This document shows, one piece after another, positions 1 to 9,795 of a DNA stretch of 64,000 bases. This DNA is from Caballeronia sp. SBC1 (lineage in GTDB: Bacteria > Pseudomonadota > Gammaproteobacteria > Burkholderiales > Burkholderiaceae), in assembly GCF_011493005.1 (NCBI RefSeq), contig NZ_CP049157.1, positions 930,001 to 994,000 on the forward strand, written 5' to 3'. The first letter of the stretch is position 1, and every line of letters starts with the position of its first letter. Both the position numbers and the translations under genes were made by a program. The notes under the pieces are model-generated. The model was not told the DNA's origin. It was given only the letters and a program-made list of their open reading frames with translations, and did no database searches.

Positions 1-156
1 ATACGACATCTCGACAATATCGCCCAGATCGCGGTGACGCTCCGACAACTGCAGGTCACGCGTCTGATACGCGTGCCAGACGGTTAGCGTCAGAAGGCCG
101 AACCACGAGAGAATCAGCGGCATCCATAACTTCTGGCGCAGGGACAGACGGTTCAT
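1..156 (-). CDS. Methyl-accepting chemotaxis protein, N-terminal fragment
   Basis: Only the first 52 codons are in the window; the gene runs off the left edge. Reading from the ATG at 156, the product begins MNRLSLRQKLWMPLILSWFG, a short basic stretch followed by one hydrophobic segment, then HAYQTRDLQLSERHRDL. A basic start, a single membrane anchor and then a polar helix rich in R/E is the usual entry of a chemoreceptor with a periplasmic Cache or four-helix sensor. Receptor identity is inferred from this N-terminus alone; a membrane histidine kinase or diguanylate cyclase could begin similarly. A candidate flagellar-type promoter lies just upstream. Confidence 0.5.
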   Translation of the reverse strand, partial: MNRLSLRQKLWMPLILSWFGLLTLTVWHAYQTRDLQLSERHRDLGDIVEMSY

Positions 157-558
157 TTTTGTTTTCCAGTTGAAAGGAACTGCGGTCAAGAGAGGCACGG
201 GAGAACGAGCCCGCTCTTTCGCTTAACGGCAGCCCGGAGGAATTATTAACTCCGCCAAAAAAAATGCGCCTGCATACCCGATGTTTTTCGCAGGGTGTTT
301 CTGAGCAGTTGATGCACTCCGGCGCATTAGAGTCTGCGCGTTAAAGCCCTGCTCACAAAGGCCCGAGGCCTCACTCAGCGCCTGTTTCTGCGACTGCGTG
401 CGCCAACCCCGCTAAGTGGAAACCCCCACGATCTTGTTAAGAAAACCTTAACGCATGCGAGCGGAATAACTCGCTGGCGCTGCATTTTTTTCGCCCCTAA
501 CCTGCATCTCATCACTTGTTTAATCGCCATTTCAATGCATTCGTGAGAGACCTGAACC
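157..558. other. Intergenic region between divergent genes
   Basis: About 400 bp separating the chemoreceptor (minus) from the DUF1445 gene (plus). Apart from the candidate FliA promoter I see no coding signal, RNA gene or strong hairpin here. Confidence 0.5.
223..248 (-). promoter_or_regulatory. Candidate sigma-28 (FliA) promoter for the chemoreceptor
   Basis: On the minus strand TAATAATT (241-248) and GCCGTTAA (223-230) are separated by 10 nt. The FliA consensus is TAAAGTTT, about 11 nt, GCCGATAA, so the -10 matches 7 of 8 positions and the -35 is partial. It sits about 70 bp before the receptor start, as expected for chemotaxis genes. Judged by eye only. Confidence 0.3.
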
Positions 559-1329
559 ATGCCGCATCTTTTTCGCCAGCAAGTTCGCAGCAAGCGTTTT
601 ACCGGTCCAACGGCCGGTCACTGCGGCGAGTTTGCGCAAGCGAATCTCGCCATCATCCCCAGCGCTTATGCAGAGGATTTCCTGCGTTTTTGCGTGCGTA
701 ACCCCAAGGCGTGCCCGCTGCTCGGCGTGGGTGAACCGGGCCAGTGGAATGTCCCGGCGCTAGGCCGCGACCTCGATATCCGCACCGACGTTCCCGGCTA
801 CAACGTGTATCGCGACGGTGTGCTGTTCGAGCAGCCCGACGATATCGTGGAACTCTGGCGTGACGATCTGGTGGTGTTCGCCATTGGTTGCTCGTTTTCA
901 TTCGAGCAGATGCTGGGGCGCGAACGCATCCCGCTGCGGCACGTTGACGAGGGTGTCAACGTGCCCATGTACCGGACGAATATATCGAACCAGGCGGCCG
1001 GGCCGTTCGGCGGCAAGCTGGTCGTCTCCATGCGCCCCATGAGCGGTGCGCATGCGGTGCGGGCAATCCAGATCACGAGCCGGTTTCCTTCGGTGCACGG
1101 TGCGCCCGTGCATCTGGGGAGCCCGGCGGTGCTGGGTATTGAAGACTTGATGCAGCCTGACTACGGTCAACCGGTCTCCATTCACGAGCACGAGATACCC
1201 GTGTTCTGGGCGTGCGGCGTGACGCCGCAAAGTGCCATTGAAAGCGCGCGCTTGCCGTTCGCCATTGCGCATCGGCCGGGTCACATGCTCATGACCGATA
1301 TCCCCAACTCATCGCTCGCTGTGCTCTGA
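559..1329 (+). CDS. DUF1445 / UPF0317 putative hydro-lyase (D-glutamate cyclase-like)
   Basis: A 256-residue protein of full family length. It carries the conserved blocks of the DUF1445 family: an early [11 protein letters not shown] segment, [27 protein letters not shown], the [10 protein letters not shown] stretch, and NVPMYRTNI. Bacterial members are usually annotated 'putative hydro-lyase'. The vertebrate relative DGLUCY converts D-glutamate to 5-oxo-D-proline, which fits the 5-oxoprolinase gene downstream. The next gene, an MFS carrier, starts 29 bp after the stop, so the two are probably co-transcribed. Family assignment is firm; the reaction is inferred from a distant relative and from context. 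Confidence 0.85.
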   Translation: MPHLFRQQVRSKRFTGPTAGHCGEFAQANLAIIPSAYAEDFLRFCVRNPKACPLLGVGEPGQWNVPALGRDLDIRTDVPGYNVYRDGVLFEQPDDIVELWRDDLVVFAIGCSFSFEQMLGRERIPLRHVDEGVNVPMYRTNISNQAAGPFGGKLVVSMRPMSGAHAVRAIQITSRFPSVHGAPVHLGSPAVLGIEDLMQPDYGQPVSIHEHEIPVFWACGVTPQSAIESARLPFAIAHRPGHMLMTDIPNSSLAVL

Positions 1330-1358
1330 GCACACGCTCACGAACCCCGGAGAAAGCC

Positions 1359-2663
1359 ATGAATACTGAAGCCCCCTATGCGAGCACGCAAGTTGAAGCG
1401 CTACCCGATGAACCCGCCAGCAGCGGCATGTTCGGTTGGTACAAACACACGACCCCAAGCGAGAAGCGCGCGTTCTGGAGCTGCAAGATAGGCTATGGAC
1501 TCGACGCCATGGACACGCAGTTCCTGAGTTTCGTGATCCCCACGCTGATAGCAACCTGGGGGCTGAGCAAGGGCGAAGCCGGATTGATCGGCACGGTGAC
1601 GCTGCTCACATCAGCGCTGGGCGGCTGGGTGGCAGGCATTCTGTCCGATCGCATCGGCCGCGTGAAAACACTGCAGATCACCATTCTCTGGTTCGCGTTC
1701 TTCACGCTTGTCTGCGCGTTTGCTCAGAACTACACGCAGTTGCTGGTTGCGCGCGGCTTGATGGGCTTTGGCTTCGGTGGCGAGTGGACTGCAGGCGCAG
1801 TGTTGATCGGCGAAGTCATCCGCCCACGCGATCGCGGCAAGGCGGTGGGCATGGTGCAGGCGGGGTGGGCGATTGGCTGGGCGGTCGCCGCCGGACTCTA
1901 TACGCTGGTGTTCTCGTTCCTCCCCGGCGACATCGCTTGGCGGGCGTTGTTCGCGCTCGGGATCTTGCCTGCGCCGTTCGTGATCATGATCCGCCGTCTT
2001 GTTGATGAACCGGAAGTTCACAAGCAACAGAAACAACGTGAGCTGGAAAGCAACGATCGCAGCTCGTTCCTTGAGATCTTCGGCCCTGGTATCTGGTTCA
2101 CGACGTTGCGCACGGCTATTCTCGCGACCGGCACGCAAGGCGGTTATTACGCCATCACCACGTGGCTGCCGACTTACCTGAAGACCGAGCAGCATTTGAG
2201 CGTAGTTGGCACGGGTGGTTATCTCGCCGTGGTGATCGCCGGATCGTATGCGGGGTACCTGTGCGGTGCGTTTCTTAGCGACCGCTTCGGCAGGAGGCTC
2301 AACTTCATTGTTTTCTCGCTGGCTTCCATGATCATCGCGCTCGTCTATACCCGCGTGCCGATGAGCAACACCATGCTGCTGATTCTTGGCTTTCCGCTCG
2401 GCTTTTTTGCATCGGGGATATTTGCGGGCATGGGTGCGTTTATGACCGAGCTGTTTCCTACGCGGATACGGGGTTCGGGTCAGGGCTTTTGCTACAACTT
2501 CGGGCGAGCAGTCGGTGCGACGTTTCCATTCCTGATCGGTTTTGTCGCACAGAAAATGTCCTTGGGCATCGCGATTGGGACGTTCGCGGCTGCGGCCTAC
2601 GGCGTAGTGATTTTGGCTGCGTTGACGTTGCCGGAGACGCGGGGCGCTAAGCTGGTTTCGTAG
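1359..2663 (+). CDS. MFS transporter, aromatic acid/sialate-type H+ symporter
   Basis: 434 residues with about 12 hydrophobic segments. GTVTLLTSALGGWVAGILSDRIGRVK is the loop 2-3 MFS motif (D-R-x-G-R), and GFGFGGEWTAGAVLIGEV matches the TM4-5 signature of carboxylate symporters of the SHS/AAHS type; DRFGRR recurs in the second half. The start is supported by a GGAGA ribosome site five bases upstream. It probably carries the substrate of the DUF1445 protein, for example a D-amino acid, 5-oxoproline or a related carboxylate; this is inferred from gene order, and sequence does not decide the substrate. Confidence 0.85.
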   Translation: MNTEAPYASTQVEALPDEPASSGMFGWYKHTTPSEKRAFWSCKIGYGLDAMDTQFLSFVIPTLIATWGLSKGEAGLIGTVTLLTSALGGWVAGILSDRIGRVKTLQITILWFAFFTLVCAFAQNYTQLLVARGLMGFGFGGEWTAGAVLIGEVIRPRDRGKAVGMVQAGWAIGWAVAAGLYTLVFSFLPGDIAWRALFALGILPAPFVIMIRRLVDEPEVHKQQKQRELESNDRSSFLEIFGPGIWFTTLRTAILATGTQGGYYAITTWLPTYLKTEQHLSVVGTGGYLAVVIAGSYAGYLCGAFLSDRFGRRLNFIVFSLASMIIALVYTRVPMSNTMLLILGFPLGFFASGIFAGMGAFMTELFPTRIRGSGQGFCYNFGRAVGATFPFLIGFVAQKMSLGIAIGTFAAAAYGVVILAALTLPETRGAKLVS

Positions 2664-2761
2664 ATTTTCTTTTCGCTCGCGCAGGCCGGGGTTGGGGTTT
2701 TGGCGGGCTCGGGCGGCCTTGGGGTTAGTGGTCGGGGTTGGCGGTCGGGTTGCCAGGTTCC

Positions 2762-3089
2762 AGGGTTAGTGGTCGGGGTCATTGCCGGGTTGCTAGGTTC
2801 CTACGTTAGCGGTCTGAGTCATTGCCGGGTTGCTGCTTTCGGCGTTAGTGGTCTGCCTGAGTCGGATATTCTCTTTATCACTATTAGCCACTGTGCGTGG
2901 CGGCACGTCATTTCTTTGTCCAAAGCGACAAAGAAACGAAGCAAAGAAACCGCTTTCAGAACGAGGGCTCATAAGTGTCCGCAGCGTGCAGTTTTCGTGC
3001 TTTTGGTACCCCAAAAGCACGGTGCTCGCCAGAACTGCGGGTGTGTGAACCCCTACTTCTCGCGAATCCTGACACGAACACGCTTCGCC
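2762..3089 (+). repeat. Left arm of large inverted repeat (dispersed repeat copy)
   Basis: Matches the reverse complement of 3423-3735. The best block (2869-2958) differs from its partner at only about five of 90 positions. It contains the perfect hairpin TTTCTTTGTC CAAAGC GACAAAGAAA (2911-2936). Its outer part holds short tandem units built on GCCGGGTTGCT and GTTAGTGGTC. Degenerate pieces recur at 21389-21472 and possibly 17955-18000, so this is a dispersed intergenic repeat. Confidence 0.8.
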
Positions 3090-3422
3090 CCCAACGCTCT
3101 CGGGCGAGCACTATTGCCAAGGAATCCGAACGGCCCTACACGTATTTAAGACCACGGCTTTTTGATAGGTTAGCTCCTCGTTCTGCGCGACCCTATTCGT
3201 GGATCACAGCTTGATGCGTATCAGCTCGGCGCGTATTTTCTGCCTCAGTTTTTGGTGAGTTGGTTACGCGGCCTACACGATCATCTTCGTTGGTTACGCC
3301 CTTACGCAGGGTGGGACCTTGTTACTTGGTCGGTTGGCCACGTGGTTCGACGTGCGCACATATGTGATGGTTGGTTTTACGCGGATAGCGCGGGGTGCTC
3401 CTTGGGCAGGTTCAGGCACTGG

Positions 3423-3735
3423 TGGCGAAGCGTGTGGGTATCCGCGTTCGGAGAAGGAGGGTTTCACACATCCGTGGCTCTGGCGAGCACCGTGCTTTTG
3501 GGGCACCTATGAATAGAAACTGCACGCTGTGGACACTTAGGGTAGCGTGGTTTGAAAGCGCTTTCTTTGCTTCGTTTCTTTGTCGCTTTGGACAAAGAAA
3601 TGACGCGCCGCCACGCGCAGTGGCTAATAGTGATAAAGAAAACAGCCAACGCAAGCAGACCACTAACACTGAAAGCACCAACCCGGCACTGACCCCGACC
3701 ACTAACGCAGGAACCCGGCAACCCCGGCACTAAAC
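3423..3735 (-). repeat. Right arm of large inverted repeat
   Basis: Inverted copy of 2762-3089. It carries the same hairpin TTTCTTTGTC GCTTTG GACAAAGAAA (3575-3600), a CCACTAAC unit repeated further out, and at its inner edge GGCGAAGCGTGTG, the complement of the left arm's end. It has one fewer outer tandem unit than the left arm. Confidence 0.8.
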
Positions 3736-3801
3736 CTCGACCAACCCCGCCCATCGTTACGAACAAAATTTCTAAGTTATCCTTTCGAATAGGAGCTACC
3801 C

Positions 3802-6800
3802 ATGTCGCAGACTAACCCCTCCCACGATCGCCGCTGGCAATTCTGGATCGACCGCGGAGGCACATTCACCGACATCGTCGCGCGCCGCCCCGACGGGCGC
3901 ATCGTCACGCACAAGGTATTGTCGGAGAATCCCGAGCGATATCGCGATTCCGCCGTGCATGGCATCCGCGAATTGCTGGACATCGCAAGCCATGAAGCCG
4001 TGCCGGCCGAGCTGATCGATAGCGTGCGAATGGGCACCACGGTAGCCACGAACGCGCTGCTCGAACGCAAGGGCGCGCCAACGGTGCTCGCAATCACAAA
4101 AGGTTTCGCCGATGCGCTGCGCATCGCGTATCAAAGCCGACCAAAGCTGTTCGTGCGAAACATTGAATTGCCGACGCTGCTATATGAGCAAGTTGTCGAG
4201 ATCGATGAACGGATCGGTGCGCGTGGCGAAGTCGTTCGGGAACTCGACGTCGAACAGGCTCGCCGAGCGTTGCAGAGCGCCTTCGATAACGGCATCCGTT
4301 CCTGCGCAATCGTGTTGATGCACGGCTACCGCTACACCGCGCATGAACAAAAGCTCAAGGAACTCGCCGAACAAATCGGCTTTACACAGATATCCGTCAG
4401 TCACGAAGTAAGCCCGCTGATGAAGCTGGTATCGCGCGGTGACACCACCGTGGTCGACGCATACCTATCACCCATCCTGCGCCGCTACGTCGGGCAGGTT
4501 GAAGCTGATCTCGGCGCCGTACCGCTGCAGTTCATGCAAAGCAACGGCGGCCTCACCGACGCCCACCGTTTCCAGGGCAAGGACGCGATCCTCTCGGGAC
4601 CCGCGGGCGGCATCGTAGGCGCAGCGCAAGTATCGAAGCTCGCGGGCTTCGACAAGATCATCGGCTTCGACATGGGCGGCACATCCACCGACGTGACGCA
4701 CTACGCCGGCGAATACGAGCGCGAGTTCGCCACCGAAGTGGCCGGCGTTCGCATCCGTGCACCGATGATGAAGATCCACACGGTCGCGGCAGGAGGCGGC
4801 TCGATCTGCAGTTTCGACGGCACGCGTTTTCGCGTCGGGCCGCAAAGCGCGGGTGCGAATCCCGGACCGGCTTCGTACCGGCGCGGTGGCCCGCTGACCG
4901 TGACGGACTGCAACGTGATGACCGGCAAGATCAGCGCGCGCTGGTTCCCCCACGTATTCGGACCGGACGGTGACCTGCCGCTCGACGCCGATGTCGTGCA
5001 ACGCAAGTTCGCCGAGGTGGCGGCGGCGGTGGAAACCGCAACCGGCGTCGCGCGAACGCCCGAAGAAATCGCGGAAGGGTTCTTGAAGATCGCGGTGGAA
5101 AACATGGCGAACGCAATCAAGCAGATCTCCGTGCAGCGCGGCTACGACGTGACGCATTACACGCTCGCGTGTTTCGGGGGCGCGGGCGGTCAGCATGCGT
5201 GCCTCGTCGCCGACGCGCTAGGAATGACGCGCGTGTTCATCCATCCGTTGGCGGGCGTGCTGTCGGCCTACGGCATGGGTCTCGCCGACGTCCGCGCGCT
5301 GCGGCAGCAAGCGCTTGAAACGCCGCTCGACCGGGAAGCGCTCGCCGCTTGCGATCAAACATTTGAGCCGCTGGAAACGGCGGCGCGAAACGAAGTCGCC
5401 GAGCAACGCATTCCAACCGGCAACATCACGTTGCGGCGCACGCTGCATATCAAATACGATGGCACGGACACCGCGCTTGAGATCGATTTCTCGATGGAAC
5501 CGGCAAGCATCGTAGAGACGTTCGAGCGTTTGTATCGCGCGCGTTATGGCTTCCTCATGCCGAACAAGGCGCTGATCATCGAGGCCGTCGCGGTCGAAGC
5601 CAGCGGCCGCACGCAGGATGCCGAAGACGAACAATGGCCGCTGGCCGAGCACGCATCGGTGAACCCGCAAGCGCTTGCGGCCACGCGCATTTTCTCAGGC
5701 GGCGAATGGCGCGATACCCCTGTCTTTGATCGCGATGCGCTGGCGCCCGGCGCGCGTATCGACGGCCCAGCTATAGTCAACGAACGTACTGGGACGACGG
5801 TAATCGAACCGGGCTGGCAAGTCGTGGTGAGCCGGCACAATCATCTCGTGGTTGAACGGACGACCGCGCTCGTCAATCGTCATGCTGCCGGTACGCAAGC
5901 AGACCCCGTTCTGCTTGAAGTGTTCAACAACCTGTTCATGTCGATTGCTGAACAGATGGGCGTGACACTCGCGAACACGTCGTACTCGGTGAACATCAAG
6001 GAACGTCTCGACTTTTCGTGCGCGCTCTTCGACACCGGCGGCAACCTGATCGCCAACGCGCCGCATATGCCGGTGCATCTCGGTTCAATGGGCGAAAGCG
6101 TGCAGACGATCATCGACCGGCGCGCGGGCACCATGCAAGCCGGCGATGTCTACGTCCTCAACGCGCCGTACGCAGGCGGCACACATTTGCCCGACGTGAC
6201 CGTCATCATGCCGGTGTTCGTCGATGCCAGCCTCACGCCGACCTTCTATGTCGCGGCGCGCGGACATCATGCGGATATCGGCGGCATCACGCCCGGCTCC
6301 ATGCCGCCGGATTCCACGCACGTCGACCAGGAAGGCGTGTTGCTCGACAACATTCAGCTCGTGGCGCAAGGGCGTTTTCTCGACCGTGAAATACGCGACC
6401 TGCTGACCTCCGGCCCGTATCCGGTGCGCAACGTCGAGCAGAACCTGGCCGATCTTCGCGCGCAAGTTGCCGCTTGCACGAAGGGCACGCAGGAGCTTGA
6501 ACGCATGTGCGGGCAGTTCGGCCTGGATGTGGTGCGCGCTTATATGCAGCACGTGCAGGACAATGCGGAGGAGGTCGTGCGGCGGACGCTTTCGGTGTTG
6601 AAGGACGGCCACTTCGAATACGCGCTCGACGACGGCGCGAAGATCGTGGTGGCAGTATCGATCAACCGTGAAACGCGTTCGGCCGTGATCGACTTCGAGG
6701 GCACGAGCGCGCAGCAGCCGAACAACTACAACGCGCCATCGGCGATCTGCAAGGCAGCGGTGCTATACGTGTTCCGCACGCTGGTAGACGACGATATCCC

Positions 6801-7434
6801 GCTTAACGCCGGTTGTCTGAAGCCGCTGGAGATCCGCATTCCGGCGGGATCGATGCTCAATCCGAACTATCCGGCGGCGGTGGTGGCGGGCAATGTCGAG
6901 ACCTCACAAGTTGTCACCGACGCCCTCTACGGCGCGCTCGGCGTGATGGCCGGCGCACAAGGCACGATGAACAACTTCACCTTCGGCAACGAGCAGTTCC
7001 AGTACTACGAGACCATCTGCGGGGGCGCGGGCGCGGGTCCCGCCTTTGCCGGTTGCAGCGCGGTCCAGACGCACATGACGAACTCGCGCCTGACCGACCC
7101 GGAAGTGCTCGAGTGGCGCTTTCCGGTACGTCTCGACGACTTCCGCATCCGCCGCGGCAGCGGCGGTGCGGGACTGCATGCGGGCGGCGACGGCACCGAG
7201 CGGCGGGTACGTTTCCTCGCGCCGATGACCGCAGTGATCCTGTCCAACCGTCGTCGCGTCGCACCGTTCGGACTCGCAGGCGGCAAGCCGGGCGCGCTCG
7301 GCGTGAACTGGGTCGAACGAGCAGGGGACAAGACGCGTGAAACCTTCGGCGCGCGACATCAGGCGCAGATGAATCCCGACGATGTCTTCGTCATCCAGAC
7401 GCCCGGCGGTGGGGGCTACGGCGAAGAGAGATGA
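3802..7434 (+). CDS. 5-oxoprolinase / hydantoinase A+B fusion
   Basis: 1210 residues, the full length of ATP-dependent 5-oxoprolinases. The N-terminal half is HyuA-like: [11 protein letters not shown] near the start, [15 protein letters not shown] around residue 75-90, [11 protein letters not shown] around 290-300, and GGAGGQHAC near 455. The C-terminal half, from about residue 690, is HyuB-like: [26 protein letters not shown], then [21 protein letters not shown] and RGHHADIGG. The enzyme opens 5-oxoproline to glutamate at the cost of ATP, or a related cyclic amide. AGGAG lies six bases before the ATG. A DUF1445 protein and a carrier sit upstream, consistent with uptake and breakdown of a pyroglutamate-type compound. 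Confidence 0.9.
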   Translation: MSQTNPSHDRRWQFWIDRGGTFTDIVARRPDGRIVTHKVLSENPERYRDSAVHGIRELLDIASHEAVPAELIDSVRMGTTVATNALLERKGAPTVLAITKGFADALRIAYQSRPKLFVRNIELPTLLYEQVVEIDERIGARGEVVRELDVEQARRALQSAFDNGIRSCAIVLMHGYRYTAHEQKLKELAEQIGFTQISVSHEVSPLMKLVSRGDTTVVDAYLSPILRRYVGQVEADLGAVPLQFMQSNGGLTDAHRFQGKDAILSGPAGGIVGAAQVSKLAGFDKIIGFDMGGTSTDVTHYAGEYEREFATEVAGVRIRAPMMKIHTVAAGGGSICSFDGTRFRVGPQSAGANPGPASYRRGGPLTVTDCNVMTGKISARWFPHVFGPDGDLPLDADVVQRKFAEVAAAVETATGVARTPEEIAEGFLKIAVENMANAIKQISVQRGYDVTHYTLACFGGAGGQHACLVADALGMTRVFIHPLAGVLSAYGMGLADVRALRQQALETPLDREALAACDQTFEPLETAARNEVAEQRIPTGNITLRRTLHIKYDGTDTALEIDFSMEPASIVETFERLYRARYGFLMPNKALIIEAVAVEASGRTQDAEDEQWPLAEHASVNPQALAATRIFSGGEWRDTPVFDRDALAPGARIDGPAIVNERTGTTVIEPGWQVVVSRHNHLVVERTTALVNRHAAGTQADPVLLEVFNNLFMSIAEQMGVTLANTSYSVNIKERLDFSCALFDTGGNLIANAPHMPVHLGSMGESVQTIIDRRAGTMQAGDVYVLNAPYAGGTHLPDVTVIMPVFVDASLTPTFYVAARGHHADIGGITPGSMPPDSTHVDQEGVLLDNIQLVAQGRFLDREIRDLLTSGPYPVRNVEQNLADLRAQVAACTKGTQELERMCGQFGLDVVRAYMQHVQDNAEEVVRRTLSVLKDGHFEYALDDGAKIVVAVSINRETRSAVIDFEGTSAQQPNNYNAPSAICKAAVLYVFRTLVDDDIPLNAGCLKPLEIRIPAGSMLNPNYPAAVVAGNVETSQVVTDALYGALGVMAGAQGTMNNFTFGNEQFQYYETICGGAGAGPAFAGCSAVQTHMTNSRLTDPEVLEWRFPVRLDDFRIRRGSGGAGLHAGGDGTERRVRFLAPMTAVILSNRRRVAPFGLAGGKPGALGVNWVERAGDKTRETFGARHQAQMNPDDVFVIQTPGGGGYGEER

Positions 7435-7440
7435 AGTCTT

Positions 7441-7474
7441 CTGTCCGCCTCGCTGCCGTTAGCGAGGCGGACAG
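7441..7474. terminator. Hairpin between convergent genes
   Basis: Perfect 14-bp stem CTGTCCGCCTCGCT / AGCGAGGCGGACAG with the loop GCCGTT, placed exactly between the 3' ends of the 5-oxoprolinase and kup genes. There is no U-tract on either side, so it is a terminator-like barrier rather than a classic intrinsic terminator. Confidence 0.6.
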
Positions 7475-7482
7475 GCAAAACC

Positions 7483-9402
7483 TTAGATCTCCACTTTCGA
7501 TCCGAATTCAACCACGCGATTAGTCGGCAGCTTGAGATACGCAGAAACGTTGCCAACGTTGTGCAGCATGACGCCGAACAATCGCTCGCGCCAAAGCGCC
7601 ATGCACCTTTCCCTCTCGCGCTTCGGTATCACGGTCGCGCGGCTCAGGAAGTAGGACGTCTCCGACTGCTCGAACACCAGACCGTATGCCTTGCATGCCT
7701 CAAGGGCACGCGGCAAGTTAACCTCGTCCTTGAAGCCGTATGTGATCGTGACGTGATAGCAGTCAGTGCACAACACTTGCACCTGCACCCGCTCACGCTC
7801 CTCAACCCACGGAACCTCCTTGTTCGCCACCGTCAGGAACACCACACGCCGATGCAACACCTGGTTATGCATGAGGTTGTTGATCAATGCATGCGGCACG
7901 CCATGGGGATCGGGAGACAGGAAAATCGCCGTCCCGTTGACCCGCACCGGCGAACGCGCCAGCAGAGACTCCAGGAAGGGCTTGAGCGGTGTAGTTCCGG
8001 CCCGTACCTTGGCTTCGCCCAGCATGATTTCCCATCCACGTCCCCATGTGGTCATGACGGCGAACATGAGCAGCCCAATAGCGAGCGGGAACCAGCCGCC
8101 CTGCGTGATCTTGAGGAGATTCGCCGAGAAGAACGTGGCGTCGATCACAAAGAAAAACACCGTGGCGCCCACGCACAGGAACCAGTTGTAATGCCACGCA
8201 TAACGAATCACGAAGAACGTGAGCATGGTCGTGATGAGCATGGTGCCGGTAACCGCAATGCCGTAAGCCGACCCCAGCGCAGTCGATGAACCGAAGCCGA
8301 TCACAGCCGCCACCACGGCAACCAGCAAGGTCCAGTTAATGCCCGGAACGTAGATCTGCCCTATCTCCTTCGCCGATGTGTACACCACGTTCATACGCGG
8401 CAGGAAGCCTAGTTGCATGGCCTGCTTGGTCATCGAATAGGTGCCTGAAATCACGGCTTGCGAGGCGATCACCGTGGCTATCGTCGACAACACGACCATC
8501 GGATAAAGCGACCATACCGGGAACAATCGATAGAACGGATTTTGCACAGCGGATGGATCGGCCAGCAGTAGCGCGCCCTGCCCCAGGTAATTCAGTGCGA
8601 GTGCGGGGAATACCAGACCGAACCACGTAAGCCGGATCGGCTGCGCACCGAAATGCCCCATGTCGGCATATAGCGCCTCTGCACCCGTCAGAGAGAGCAC
8701 GACGGCCCCCAGTGCAACGAACGCCAACCACCGGTGATGCAGGCAAAATGCCAAACCCGCGAGCGGATTGAGCGAGACCAGGATATGCGGCGCGTTCATG
8801 ATCTTGATGATCCCCGCCCCGGCCAGCACGATGAACCACACCACCATGATCGGCCCGAACACCGCACCAATGCCGGACGTCCCGTGCTTTTGCATCATGA
8901 ACAACGTAATCAGTGCGGCCAGCGTAATGGGGATGACATACGGTTTGAGCAAAGGCGTCGCGACTTGCAGCCCTTCGACCGCACTCAGCACCGATATGGC
9001 AGGCGTAATCACGCCATCGCCGTAGAACAGTGCCGCGCCCATCACGCCGACGGCCAGCAGGACATGGCGAAGTCGTGGACGACTTGCCACCGACGACGCG
9101 GCAAGCGCCAGGAGCGCCATGATTCCGCCCTCGCCGTGGTTGTTCGCACGCAGGATGAGCGTCACGTACTTGAGCGAGACGACCACCGTCAGCGACCAGA
9201 AGATCAGCGAGACAATGCCGATGACATTGGCGGCATCCAGCTTCAACCCGTTGGCGGGATCGAAGACCGTTTGCAGCGTGTACAACGGACTGGTGCCGAT
9301 GTCGCCATAAACCACGCCAAGGGCAGCCAGCGCCAGGCCATATACTGCTGGCCGGTGCGGCTGGGGCTCAGCGCCGGTTGCAGCGGATGCATGTAGTCCC
9401 AT
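7483..9402 (-). CDS. kup: Kup-family low-affinity potassium uptake protein (first copy)
   Basis: About 639 residues from the ATG at 9402, which has GGAGGAG a few bases upstream; the open frame extends 120 codons further but that part has no ribosome site and no Kup similarity. AALGVVYGDIGTSPLYTL is the Kup signature at TM1, followed by about 12 hydrophobic segments (FYGDGVITPAISVLSAVEGL, SLTGAEALYADMGHFG) and a soluble C-terminal domain ending GSKVEI. Kup proteins are inner-membrane K+/H+ symporters. A clear paralogue lies at 21494-23392 in the same window. Confidence 0.93.
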   Translation of the reverse strand: MGLHASAATGAEPQPHRPAVYGLALAALGVVYGDIGTSPLYTLQTVFDPANGLKLDAANVIGIVSLIFWSLTVVVSLKYVTLILRANNHGEGGIMALLALAASSVASRPRLRHVLLAVGVMGAALFYGDGVITPAISVLSAVEGLQVATPLLKPYVIPITLAALITLFMMQKHGTSGIGAVFGPIMVVWFIVLAGAGIIKIMNAPHILVSLNPLAGLAFCLHHRWLAFVALGAVVLSLTGAEALYADMGHFGAQPIRLTWFGLVFPALALNYLGQGALLLADPSAVQNPFYRLFPVWSLYPMVVLSTIATVIASQAVISGTYSMTKQAMQLGFLPRMNVVYTSAKEIGQIYVPGINWTLLVAVVAAVIGFGSSTALGSAYGIAVTGTMLITTMLTFFVIRYAWHYNWFLCVGATVFFFVIDATFFSANLLKITQGGWFPLAIGLLMFAVMTTWGRGWEIMLGEAKVRAGTTPLKPFLESLLARSPVRVNGTAIFLSPDPHGVPHALINNLMHNQVLHRRVVFLTVANKEVPWVEERERVQVQVLCTDCYHVTITYGFKDEVNLPRALEACKAYGLVFEQSETSYFLSRATVIPKRERERCMALWRERLFGVMLHNVGNVSAYLKLPTNRVVEFGSKVEI

Positions 9403-9795
9403 GTCTCCTCCAGATGGCCGCCGCCGGTAGCCTTTGGCCCCGGGGTTCGGATCGTCCGTTTGCCTGTTCTGGCGCGATCCGGAAGCCGGCTTAATTGTCA
9501 GGCAATTGCGGTTTGTTATCTCTGGTTGATCCAAGTATAGGAAAGCGAAAGCGGATCGGCGAATCGATCTGAGTGAGCGGGGGGACGTGCTAAGGGTTAA
9601 CTCAAACGTCATCTGCTTTGTGTCGAACTTGTGACCAACAGACTCCTTGGCTAACACTACGGCTTCGAAATACTTACATCGATGCTTACGGATCTTGCAT
9701 CTTGTCCCCGACGACGAGAACGCTATTGACGCAGCGGATCGGCTTATCGAGAATCCACGCAGCACCTAAGCAAAACAAAAACAGCCGGGACTAAG
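9403..9795. other. Intergenic region upstream of kup and the S10 peptidase
   Basis: About 390 bp between divergent genes. An open frame continuous with kup crosses it, but composition and lack of family similarity argue it is a leader. I see no hairpin, repeat or clear promoter box. Confidence 0.4.

Larger units (their letters stand above)
2664..3801. other. Intergenic region made of a large inverted repeat
   Basis: A 1.1-kb non-coding gap between the MFS and 5-oxoprolinase genes. It is filled by two roughly 320-bp arms in opposite orientation around a core of about 330 bp (3090-3422). The core shows no convincing gene: its open frames have no ribosome site and no recognisable domain. The gap may break an otherwise continuous operon. 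An AGGAG site at the far end belongs to the 5-oxoprolinase. Confidence 0.7.

Noticed and set aside
3096..3422. Core of the large inverted repeat as a transposon with its own gene
   Set aside because: Frames in the core lack ribosome sites and domains; no target duplication could be found at the outer ends.
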